From Prevotella melaninogenica (GTDB lineage Bacteria > Bacteroidota > Bacteroidia > Bacteroidales > Bacteroidaceae), in NCBI RefSeq assembly GCF_018128065.1, contig NZ_CP072360.1, positions 872,501 to 936,500 of the forward strand: a stretch of DNA of 64,000 nucleotides, given 5' to 3'. Shown piece by piece: positions 44,190 to 51,309 of this stretch. A program made the position numbers and the translations under genes. Below the pieces are notes generated by a model. It was not told the origin of the DNA and did no database searches. It saw nothing but the letters and a program-made list of their open reading frames with translations. Each line of letters begins with the position of its first letter. Position 1 is the stretch's first letter.

Positions 44190-44792
44190 TTACACCCCCT
44201 CTTCCTCAGCCTTCTCCAACTCACTCTTTGGTTGTTGTTGTGGTTGGTCGCTTGGTGTATCAAGTTGTGTAGCCTTGTTGATACGCATGCGGCTCATATT
44301 ATCGATGGTTACATCCAATGGTACATACTCATCGCTCTTTGGATCAGGTGACCCCACACTTGCACCAAAGTAGAGTTTGTTACCCTCTGCACGATCGAAC
44401 ATGAAACCAATCAGTGCACCATCCTTACCATATTGGTTATCAGTGTATTCTCTGAAATCATCTTTCGTAAGTGTACGCTCATAAAAAGATGAACCATCTT
44501 GACGAAGAATCTGTACCTGGAACTTGTTATCGTAGTATTTACGTCCGTCTTCGTCACTGACGATTGACAATGACTTGTCTGCAAAGCGGTGGATACGAAT
44601 CGTATAGGTACTACCCATCCATTCTATCTTCTTCTCATATTTGAAGTCGGTCATTGGCTGTGGACCGCTTGGTACCTTTGGTTTAGGTGCTATCTTGGTG
44701 ATAATATCGTTTGATTTCTTTTCTTGCTTGCAGGCAGTGACACCAAAAAGGATCAAGCCCAAGCTTAATAATTGAAATATCTTTCTTGTCAT
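44190..44792 (-). CDS. DUF4738-like lipoprotein
   Basis: 200 residues from ATG 44792 (a longer frame to 44870 starts upstream of the promoter box 44812-44819). Signal MTRKIFQLLSLGLILFGVTAC with lipobox Cys21, then a linker KSNDIITKIAPKPKVPSGPQP that resembles the DUF4738 family of Bacteroidetes (from memory), and a beta-rich body (YTIRIHRFADKSLSIVSDEDG). The C-terminus is rich in Gln/Glu. Function unknown. Confidence 0.72.
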   Translation of the reverse strand: MTRKIFQLLSLGLILFGVTACKQEKKSNDIITKIAPKPKVPSGPQPMTDFKYEKKIEWMGSTYTIRIHRFADKSLSIVSDEDGRKYYDNKFQVQILRQDGSSFYERTLTKDDFREYTDNQYGKDGALIGFMFDRAEGNKLYFGASVGSPDPKSDEYVPLDVTIDNMSRMRINKATQLDTPSDQPQQQPKSELEKAEEEGV

Positions 44793-44811
44793 AATGCGTA
44801 ATTCTTGTACG

Positions 44812-44819
44812 CAAAAGTA
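44812..44819 (-). promoter_or_regulatory. -7 promoter element of the DUF4738-like gene
   Basis: Minus-strand TACTTTTG, 20 nt before ATG 44792; it sets the start codon. Confidence 0.65.
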
Positions 44820-45009
44820 CGTATTTTCTTTGAACCCTGCAAGTATGAAGTGTAAAAGATAGTTTTTCAAGTGGGGTAATGATAACGGATTATAAGGACA
44901 CGGATAGGATATAAAGAGGAAGATTCTTTATTCCCTGAAATCGCTAATCGAACATAAATCCATCATTAGCATGCTCCTCATAAAGGCACTATTCAAATGG
45001 AGTTGACCC

Positions 45010-45060
45010 TGCGCACCAATGGTGCGGATGCTCCGCACCGTTGGTGTTAGGCATTAACAC
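45010..45060. repeat. GC-rich palindrome cluster, copy D
   Basis: GCGCACCAATGGTGCGGATG, CTCCGCACCGTTGGTG and TTAGGCATTAACAC: fourth copy of the family also at 3051, 14361 and 28764. No gene in 44871-45110. Confidence 0.65.
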
Positions 45061-45110
45061 GTAGCTTATCGATGCTAATGAGTTAGGATGAAAATACTGG
45101 ACATAAAAAA

Positions 45111-45133
45111 AGGATGCACGAAATGTGCATCCT
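45111..45133 (-). terminator. Intrinsic terminator of the DUF438/hemerythrin gene
   Basis: AGGATGCAC (45111-45119) and GTGCATCCT (45125-45133) pair over a 5-nt loop; on the minus strand the stem is followed by a run of seven T. Confidence 0.85.
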
Positions 45134-45185
45134 AAAGAGATTCTATTGAGAAACAACCTATTACACAATGAGTGAAAAGACCACC

Positions 45186-46724
45186 TTAGGCGTCTTTGAT
45201 GCACTCCTTTAGTAAATTGATAAACTTCTCTTCGCCCAATCCTGAACGCTCAGAAGCGGTGCGGACAGTAGCTTTCTTGAGAATCAACTTACCCAAAGGT
45301 GTGTTTAGCATTTTGAAAGATGGATAGCGAGAAGCAAGTTCTTTCTTCAGATTTGGATAAGCTGTAAAGAGGTCTTTCAGACGTGTGTCTGGTGTTATCT
45401 CAATAGGAGCCCCTGATTGTGCAGCAGATGCTTCGTCGTCTTCATTGTCAGAAGGAGTAGTGTTTGCAGCACTTTCCTCTTCTTTTCCAGCCCACGTCAG
45501 CAAGGTCTGTGAACCTGTCAACTCACGGATATGTGTGCAATCCTGCATCATCTCGAGTACACCACGGAAGCGGCCTTCTGCATCGCGCACAGCAAAGTAA
45601 ACGATGTAGATAAATACTTCTGGCTTGTTAATCCAGAACTCGGCTTTATCTTGTTCGCCACTACGGAATTTCTCTACGATTTCCTCAACGATGTGTACAC
45701 TCTTACGTGGGTGGCAGTTAGACACCTGTCGTCCGATGACATTCTTTGATCTTGGGAAGATACGATGGTCGGTATCTGAATAGAACTTCACCAACTCGTT
45801 CTCGTCCACGAAAGAGATGTCTACTGGAAGATGCTTATAGATAAGGTTAATCTGCTCTAAGGTCAACTTACCAGTTGCCACATCCAACTCCTGCTGTGGT
45901 CCTGCAGAATAGCCATACTTGCTGAGTAATGCCTGAAGGTCTTCTGCAAAGCCCTTTTGAGGTGTTGAGTGTTGAGTGTTGGGTGTTGATGGTGTGTCTA
46001 CTTTGAAGAAGGCAAAACCAATTTCTTGGTCGCCCGACTTCATGTCCTCAAACTCCTCTGCCGAGATAAGAGCGTATGAAGTAGGGTAGAGGATAGTTTC
46101 CTCCTTTTCCATCAGGTCGCGTGCATGGGCGATAAGCTCATTTTGTTTAGCGATGAAAGCTTCCTCTTCGCCAGCCTCTAAGAGTCGGAGTGAATCCTTA
46201 ATCTCATCACGAACGATGTCGTCAAAGTTCCACATTGTTGTCGTTGGGCGGTCGAATCCTTTCTTCTCCAAAAGTGGATAGAGCTGATTCTGCTTACGGT
46301 GATAGTGAATAGGATACTGACGAATCTGGTCGTAGAGTTCTAACCACTGGTTTTTAATGACAGGATATTGTACAAGATCCTCGGCCGCAAGGAGCAGTCT
46401 TCGCATCTCGTCATTTTCTTTATAATAATGTGAGAGTGGGTGATCCTCTGGTACATCAGGGCGACTGTAGTCCATGAACCCTTCAACGAGTTCAATAATC
46501 TTGCGCATGTCAGCACGGATACACTCGTCGTCCTCACGCGACTTCATGTTCTGTTCGATGAAGGCAAGGTGATAAGGGCGAATCTTTCCTACCTTTGTCT
46601 TCATCACTTCGCGTGCCTCTTCTAATGAGAGCTGTCCTGTTTCATACTTTTCTTCAAGCTCAAGCATTGCCTGCATTTTCTCCATCTCAATTGCTGGGAG
46701 AAAGTCTTTCATCTTATTTGCCAT
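45186..46724 (-). CDS. DUF438/hemerythrin/PAS/DUF1858 multidomain protein
   Basis: 512 residues, cytosolic. Order: DUF438 (about 5-95), a hemerythrin-like four-helix segment with possible iron ligands (DHPLSHYYKEN; YPIHYHRKQNQLYP; EKEETILYP, about 97-210), a PAS-like region around VDISFVDENELVKFYSDTDHRIFPRS (about 300-400), and a C-terminal DUF1858 helical domain (ITPDTRLKDLFTAYPNLKKEL). Such proteins are thought to sense oxygen or redox state. At about 240-256 the sequence DTPSTPNTQHSTPQ is encoded by a GTGTTGA-type repeat. Promoter box at 46757-46764, terminator at 45111-45133. Confidence 0.85.
   Translation of the reverse strand: MANKMKDFLPAIEMEKMQAMLELEEKYETGQLSLEEAREVMKTKVGKIRPYHLAFIEQNMKSREDDECIRADMRKIIELVEGFMDYSRPDVPEDHPLSHYYKENDEMRRLLLAAEDLVQYPVIKNQWLELYDQIRQYPIHYHRKQNQLYPLLEKKGFDRPTTTMWNFDDIVRDEIKDSLRLLEAGEEEAFIAKQNELIAHARDLMEKEETILYPTSYALISAEEFEDMKSGDQEIGFAFFKVDTPSTPNTQHSTPQKGFAEDLQALLSKYGYSAGPQQELDVATGKLTLEQINLIYKHLPVDISFVDENELVKFYSDTDHRIFPRSKNVIGRQVSNCHPRKSVHIVEEIVEKFRSGEQDKAEFWINKPEVFIYIVYFAVRDAEGRFRGVLEMMQDCTHIRELTGSQTLLTWAGKEEESAANTTPSDNEDDEASAAQSGAPIEITPDTRLKDLFTAYPNLKKELASRYPSFKMLNTPLGKLILKKATVRTASERSGLGEEKFINLLKECIKDA
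45961..45995 (-). repeat. GTGTTGA-type repeat inside the DUF438 gene
   Basis: GGTGTTGAGTGTTGAGTGTT and GGGTGTTGATGGTG sit in frame within the gene and encode the Ser/Thr/Pro/Gln-rich stretch; the same words occur after pheS (2686-2757). Confidence 0.65.
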
Positions 46725-46756
46725 AACTTTGTTACTGATTTTTATTATTTCTAATG

Positions 46757-46764
46757 CAAAGATA
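46757..46764 (-). promoter_or_regulatory. -7 promoter element of the DUF438 gene
   Basis: Minus-strand TATCTTTG, about 33 nt before ATG 46724. Confidence 0.6.
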
Positions 46765-46772
46765 CTGAGTTA

Positions 46773-46884
46773 TTGGTAAATAGTAAGATAACAAATGTGA
46801 CCATGTTAAGTTAAATAATGGTAATTTATTGCTTAAATTAATGTGATGTTTTTGGCTGATTAATGTTTCCCCTTCTATCATTTC
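46773..46884 (+). repeat. Left copy of the 112-bp direct repeat framing the accessory cassette
   Basis: The sequence from TTGGTAAATAGTAAGATAAC to ATTAATGTTTCCCCTTCTAT aligns without gaps over 100 positions with 51079-51190 at roughly 80% identity by hand. It starts 9 nt upstream of the DUF438 promoter box. Confidence 0.75.
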
Positions 46885-46904
46885 TTTTCTTCCTCATAAT
46901 TTAT

Positions 46905-46912
46905 TATCTTTG
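46905..46912 (+). promoter_or_regulatory. -7 promoter element of the accessory cassette
   Basis: TATCTTTG fits TAnnTTTG. The leader to ATG 47021 is about 100 nt, long for this window; I see no riboswitch-like structure in it. It is the only promoter-like box before the seven-gene run. Confidence 0.55.
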
Positions 46913-47020
46913 CCATAGTTTCATTGGATAAATTATTTTTACGGACAATTTATGACCTTCCATTTTCGAGGGATCTATATCACTTGTAGATATGATTTAT
47001 CTTAGAAAGGATTTATAACA

Positions 47021-47635
47021 ATGGGGATAGATAATGTCTTGAACAAAATACTGCTAATAGAACATGGTTTTCAGCATATTATTGATGGGGCTGACGAGGT
47101 GGTTTCCACGTATCCGAAAGAACAATGTTTTGAACTTGCACTCACGTTGTTTAATCACGAAGCCTATCAAGCCCGAATGTTGGCAACAACGATATTGGGC
47201 AGATTGGCAACAGAAGATAATAACGCACTTCGTTTTCTGAAAGAGCGAGTAAGCACTGATGAGAATTGGCGAGTGCAGGAAATGCTTGCAAAGGCTTTCG
47301 ACGAAGTTTGCCGACATAGAGGGTATGAAGTTTCTTTACCTCTCATAGAAGAATGGATAACAGACGATAATCCAAATGTTATCCGTGCTGTAACTGAGGG
47401 ACTGAGGATTTGGACAAGTCGCCCGTATTTCAAAGAAAATCCATCGGTGGCTATTGCTCTCATTGCTAAGCATAAGGCACACGAAAGCGAATATCTTCGG
47501 AAATCCGTAGGAAATGCTTTAAGAGATATAAGCAAGAAGCACGCAGAATTGGTGTGGCAGGAAGTGGAACGATGGGATTTATCCAATCCTCGAATTTCAT
47601 TTACTTACAAACTCGCAGCCAAGCTGCTAAAATGA
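47021..47635 (+). CDS. HEAT-repeat protein, AlkD-like
   Basis: 204 residues of paired helices (ELALTLFNHEAYQARMLATTILGRLA; LKERVSTDENWRVQEMLAKAFDEVC; LIEEWITDDNPNVIRAVTEGLRIW; SEYLRKSVGNALRDISK). This alpha-alpha superhelix and the motif WRVQEMLAKAFD resemble DNA alkylation-repair AlkD-type proteins, which flip or grip damaged bases. It is shorter than typical AlkD, so activity is uncertain. First gene of the cassette; it overlaps the next by 4 nt. Confidence 0.65.
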   Translation: MGIDNVLNKILLIEHGFQHIIDGADEVVSTYPKEQCFELALTLFNHEAYQARMLATTILGRLATEDNNALRFLKERVSTDENWRVQEMLAKAFDEVCRHRGYEVSLPLIEEWITDDNPNVIRAVTEGLRIWTSRPYFKENPSVAIALIAKHKAHESEYLRKSVGNALRDISKKHAELVWQEVERWDLSNPRISFTYKLAAKLLK

Positions 47636-48174
47636 ATATTACAATGCGCAAAGCCATTCTTTTTATTTTCTCTGGACTACCAGCAGTTGGCAAATCCACA
47701 CTTGCAAGATTTTTAGTAAAAGAGTTTGGAGCTGTTTATCTGCGTATTGATACTATAGAACAAGGATTGAAAGATCTATGTCGTATCAATGTTGAGGGAG
47801 AAGGCTATCGGTTGGCATATCGTATGGCAGCTGACAATCTGCAATTGGGCAACAATGTCGTGGCTGATAGTTGTAACCCTATTGAACTGACAAGGCGAGA
47901 ATGGGAAGAGGTTGCTGTCAATAACAACTGTCGTTTTGTAAATATTGAGGTTATATGTTCGGATAAGACAGAACACAAAAAGCGTGCAGAACAGAGAAAT
48001 ACAGAAGTAGCAAATATGAATCTCCCTGTGTGGGATGACATCGAAAACCGAGAATATCACGAGTGGCACAAAAGCCGTATCGTCATTGAAACGGCAGGAA
48101 AGACTATTAAACAATGTCAAACCGAGCTAAAAGAAAAGGTTGCAGATAGTCTTTCGCAAGAAGGAGATGGTTAA
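47632..48174 (+). CDS. P-loop kinase (AAA_33/zeta-toxin-like)
   Basis: 180 residues from ATG 47632, which overlaps the previous TGA. Walker A FSGLPAVGKSTLARFL near residue 12, then VYLRIDTIEQGL, DSCNPIELTRREWEEVA and VICSDKTEHKKRAEQR, a lid-like Arg region. This is the layout of small-molecule or phosphotransfer kinases related to zeta toxins and chloramphenicol phosphotransferases; the substrate is unknown. Confidence 0.75.
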   Translation: MNITMRKAILFIFSGLPAVGKSTLARFLVKEFGAVYLRIDTIEQGLKDLCRINVEGEGYRLAYRMAADNLQLGNNVVADSCNPIELTRREWEEVAVNNNCRFVNIEVICSDKTEHKKRAEQRNTEVANMNLPVWDDIENREYHEWHKSRIVIETAGKTIKQCQTELKEKVADSLSQEGDG

Positions 48175-48186
48175 GAATATGAAGGC

Positions 48187-48444
48187 ATAGACGATTCGTT
48201 GAAAGCAACCATCAACGAAAAGTTCTGTTATACAAAACTTGTGTATGAGAGAATAAACCGAAAGCTCGGACTTTATCTATCGCCACAAGAAATAGAAAGT
48301 TTTATTTCAGACATTATCATGCATACAGATACGAATCATTTCCTGAAAAAAGGAAAGAACTATTATATAACTAATGATACAGAACATATCCGTATCACCG
48401 TTAACTCTTGTACATTCAGAGTTATTTCAACTGATAAAATATAA
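48187..48444 (+). CDS. DUF3781-like protein with a non-ATG start
   Basis: About 82-86 residues. The core FCYTKLVYERINRKLGLYLS, QEIESFISDIIM and KGKNYYITNDTEHIRITVNS matches what I remember of DUF3781. The open frame begins after TAA 48172-48174 and holds no ATG before the domain. Candidates are ATA at 48187 (where an ATG before DDSLKAT would fit the family start) or TTG at 48199. The gene may start on a rare codon, or its start may have been lost. Function unknown. Confidence 0.6.
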   Translation: MDDSLKATINEKFCYTKLVYERINRKLGLYLSPQEIESFISDIIMHTDTNHFLKKGKNYYITNDTEHIRITVNSCTFRVISTDKI

Positions 48445-48451
48445 AAAAACA

Positions 48452-48985
48452 ATGGCACGAGCAACAACAAAAGTGGATTTAATAACATCTGCTAATGAAC
48501 AATTTGAGAAGATGTGGAAGCTCATAGACAGTATGAGCGAAGAGCTACAGACAGCAACCTTTGCAGAAAAAATGGCTGCAATGGGCAAAGAAGCACATTG
48601 GAGCAGGGACAGAAATCTGCGCGATGTACTTGTTCATCTGTATGAATGGCATCAGTTGTTACTGAATTGGATAAACTCCAATCGTGAGGGAGAATGCAAA
48701 TCTTTTCTTCCTGAGCCTTATAATTGGAAAACATATCCAGTAATGAACGTGGAGTTTTGGAAGAAACATCAAAGCACATCGCTATCAGATGCAAAGGCAA
48801 TGTTAAAAGAAAGCCATCAACAAGTAATGGAATTGATTGCAACTTTCTCTGACAACGAACTCTTTAACAAGGGTATATTCGATTGGACGGGCACCTCTAC
48901 GCTTGGTTCTTATAGTGTTTCAGCAACCTCAAGCCATTATGATTGGGCGATAAAGAAAATAAAAGTACATATTAAAACACAATAA
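48452..48985 (+). CDS. ClbS/DfsB-like four-helix protein
   Basis: 177 residues from ATG 48452 (an upstream in-frame ATG at 48374 lies inside the DUF3781 gene). Features of the DinB/ClbS fold: LITSANEQFEKMWKLIDSM, NLRDVLVHLYEWHQLLLNWI, PYNWKTYPVMNVEFWKKHQ, and FDWTGTSTLGSYSVSATSSH. ClbS of colibactin producers hydrolyses the toxin's cyclopropane and gives self-protection; this relative may act on a small molecule or DNA-damaging agent (inference). Confidence 0.8.
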   Translation: MARATTKVDLITSANEQFEKMWKLIDSMSEELQTATFAEKMAAMGKEAHWSRDRNLRDVLVHLYEWHQLLLNWINSNREGECKSFLPEPYNWKTYPVMNVEFWKKHQSTSLSDAKAMLKESHQQVMELIATFSDNELFNKGIFDWTGTSTLGSYSVSATSSHYDWAIKKIKVHIKTQ

Positions 48986-49045
48986 ACAAACAATAGAAAT
49001 CTTATAATAAGGCTAATAAAGAAACGTGGAAGATAAGAAAAAAGT

Positions 49046-49606
49046 ATGGGACTACAAACAAAACGCCTGCTATTGAGAGCGTGGAAAGAAAGCGATGCTG
49101 AAGCATTATACAAATATGCTCGGAATCCAAACGTTGGTCTGATTGCTGGTTGGCCACCGCATACAAGTGTAGAGAACAGTCGTGAGATTATAAAGGTAGC
49201 ATTCTCTGCTCCTGAAACCTATGCAGTTGTGTTGAAAGAAACAGGTGAAGCTATCGGTTGCGTTGGAATAATGGCTGTAAGAAGTGAAGTCAAAAGCGCA
49301 GATATGGCAGACAACGAGTGTGAGATAGGTTATTGGATTGGTGAACCCTATTGGGGACAAGGCTTGATACCTGAAGCCGTAAACGAATTGCTTCGGTATG
49401 CGTTTGAGGACTTAGGGAAAACTACAGTTTGGTGTGGGTACTACGATGGCAACGAGAAATCGAAACGAGTACAAGAGAAATGCGGATTCGTTTACAGTCA
49501 TACAGAAGACAATAAGACTGTTCCACTGTTAAATGAGGTTCGCACAGAGCATTTTACCAAAATCACTTTAGAGGATTGGAAGAAACAGTATGGTAGTTTG
49601 AAATAA
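49046..49606 (+). CDS. GNAT-family acetyltransferase (RimJ/RimL type)
   Basis: 186 residues. TKRLLLRAWKESDAEALYKYA at the start, then AIGCVGIMAV, ECEIGYWIGEPYWGQGLIPEAVNELLRYAFEDLG (acetyl-CoA site with the GQGLIPEA motif) and CGYYDGNEKSKRVQEKCGFV (Asn-rich, typical of RimL-like enzymes). Transfers acetyl from acetyl-CoA to an amine; whether the target is a protein N-terminus or a drug is unknown. Confidence 0.9.
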   Translation: MGLQTKRLLLRAWKESDAEALYKYARNPNVGLIAGWPPHTSVENSREIIKVAFSAPETYAVVLKETGEAIGCVGIMAVRSEVKSADMADNECEIGYWIGEPYWGQGLIPEAVNELLRYAFEDLGKTTVWCGYYDGNEKSKRVQEKCGFVYSHTEDNKTVPLLNEVRTEHFTKITLEDWKKQYGSLK

Positions 49607-49621
49607 ATAACAAGAGAAATT

Positions 49622-50155
49622 ATGGCAAAAATAAACTTAATAATGATGCTTCTTCCTTTCGTGTTTATGGTTCATGATTACGAGGAAATTATTATGTTTA
49701 GGTGTTGGATTGACAGAAATAGGGAAGAATTGAAAAAACGATTTCCTAAAATCGAATCGTTTTTTACTCGACAAGGACCTTTCGATTATTCTACTTCGAC
49801 CTTTGCCGTTGGTACTGCTCACGAGTTCATACTTATTTCTGTTGTTTCGTTTTGCTCGGTTTGGACAGGTCAATATCAATGGTGGTTTGCTGCATTGACA
49901 GGATATTTCGTTCACCTGTTAATGCATATTGTGCAGTGGATTGTATATCGAAAGTATGTGCCCGTTATCATTACAAGCCTCCTTACATTGCCTTACTGTA
50001 TCTATTCTTTTGCTGAATTCTTAAAAGTAACAGTTTTATCTTTCCCACAACTGGTTCTATGGGCAGTTATTGGTATTGTTCTTACCATACTAAGTGTGTT
50101 TTCTGCATTCTTCTTTATGGATAGGTTTCAACGTTGGGAGAAGGGTAATAAATAA
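49622..50155 (+). CDS. HXXEE-family membrane protein
   Basis: 177 residues with about four membrane segments (about 3-18, 60-85, 90-130, 140-165). The name-giving HDYEE motif is at about residue 19 (MVHDYEEIIMFRCWI), and a second His region (TAHEFILISVV) lies in the middle. The family is of unknown function, possibly a membrane metal-dependent enzyme. 16 nt from the acetyltransferase and 8 nt from the methyltransferase. Confidence 0.8.
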   Translation: MAKINLIMMLLPFVFMVHDYEEIIMFRCWIDRNREELKKRFPKIESFFTRQGPFDYSTSTFAVGTAHEFILISVVSFCSVWTGQYQWWFAALTGYFVHLLMHIVQWIVYRKYVPVIITSLLTLPYCIYSFAEFLKVTVLSFPQLVLWAVIGIVLTILSVFSAFFFMDRFQRWEKGNK

Positions 50156-50162
50156 GAAATAC

Positions 50163-50963
50163 ATGATGGAAGATTATTATAAGATAAACAAAGAAGCGTG
50201 GAATGCAAGAACAAAAATTCATTTGTATTCTTCATTTTACGACTTGGACAAGTTTAAAAGAGAGGTAAAGTCTGTTCCCGACTTGGATTTGTCTCTATTA
50301 GGAGATGTTCGAGGAAAGTCTATTCTGCATCTTCAATGCCATTTCGGCATGGATACACTTTCCCTGTCAAAGATGGGAGCTAATATCGTTGGTGTGGATT
50401 TCTCGGAAGAGGCTATACAAACAGCAAAGTCGTTGAATGAGGAATTAGGGCTGAATGCACAATTCTGTTGCTGCAATATCTATGATGCGCCTACTGTGTT
50501 GAAAGGGCAGAAGTTCGACATTGTATACACATCTTATGGTGTAGTTAATTGGTTGCCAGACTTAATCCAATGGGGACAAGTAATTTCACAAACGCTGAAA
50601 GACGGTGGAAAGTTTGTTATCGTGGAATTCCATCCCATATTGTGGATGTTTAATGAAGAATTCTCGCAAGTCCGATATGCTTATTCACGCAAAGAGCCTT
50701 ACATTGTGGAAGAATCTACCTACACTGATTCGGAAAATGACAATTGGCAAAAGACCGTTACGTGGAATCATGGGTTAGCTGTAGTGCTGAATGGTTTGCT
50801 CAATAATGACTTACAGGTCCAGTCTTTCGGGGAGTATGATTACTCACCTTTCAACCTATTTGGGAATATGGCTGCTGAAAAGAATGGAACATTCAAAGTC
50901 GCAGGAAAGAATGGCGAGATACCATTGCTGTTTTCTGTTGTTGCCGTGAAACCTTCAAAGTGA
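50163..50963 (+). CDS. Class I SAM-dependent methyltransferase
   Basis: 266 residues from ATG 50163. Motif I SILHLQCHFGMDTLSLSKMG, motif II NIVGVDFSEEAIQTAKSL, the YTSYGVVNWLPDLIQWG post-motif region and KDGGKFVIVEFHP define a class I methyltransferase of the UbiE/Methyltransf_11 kind. The acceptor is not known. Last gene of the cassette; a perfect hairpin terminator follows at 51021-51057. Confidence 0.88.
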   Translation: MMEDYYKINKEAWNARTKIHLYSSFYDLDKFKREVKSVPDLDLSLLGDVRGKSILHLQCHFGMDTLSLSKMGANIVGVDFSEEAIQTAKSLNEELGLNAQFCCCNIYDAPTVLKGQKFDIVYTSYGVVNWLPDLIQWGQVISQTLKDGGKFVIVEFHPILWMFNEEFSQVRYAYSRKEPYIVEESTYTDSENDNWQKTVTWNHGLAVVLNGLLNNDLQVQSFGEYDYSPFNLFGNMAAEKNGTFKVAGKNGEIPLLFSVVAVKPSK

Positions 50964-51020
50964 AGGAAAATTTTATAAAGAAGGAACGGCATGGCTATTG
51001 AGAAAAAGTCGTGAGATATT

Positions 51021-51057
51021 AAAGAACTTGCTTCATTAAAAACGAAGCAAGTTCTTT
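51021..51057 (+). terminator. Terminator of the accessory cassette
   Basis: AAAGAACTTGCTTC (51021-51034) pairs perfectly with GAAGCAAGTTCTTT (51044-51057), 14 bp, loop 9 nt, with the T-rich end within the stem. Confidence 0.8.
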
Positions 51058-51078
51058 CAGTTTAAGGCTGCGGTGTTC

Positions 51079-51190
51079 TTGGCAAATAGTAGGATGGCAA
51101 ATGTTACTTTATGAAGTTAAATAATGATAGTTTATTGCTTATGTTAGTGTGATACTTTTGTCAGATTAATGTTTCCCCTCTATTATCTCT
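51079..51190 (+). repeat. Right copy of the 112-bp direct repeat framing the accessory cassette
   Basis: TTGGCAAATAGTAGGATGGC to ATTAATGTTTCCCCTCTATT aligns gap-free with 46773-46884 over 100 positions. It lies directly after the cassette terminator. Nothing else is seen between 51191 and 51264. Confidence 0.75.
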
Positions 51191-51272
51191 TATAGGGTTC
51201 TTTTTCGTGTAATATTTTATGGTTAGTATTCATAGCAATAGGATAAGGAGTAAGTGTTAAATGAGAAAAACA

Positions 51273-51297
51273 GGGATGTGAGCACTTGTCACATCCC
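51273..51297 (-). terminator. Intrinsic terminator of the C10 protease gene
   Basis: GGGATGTGA (51273-51281) pairs with TCACATCCC (51289-51297); on the minus strand TGTTTTTCTC follows. Confidence 0.8.
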
Positions 51298-51309
51298 CTA
51301 ATTTTTGTG

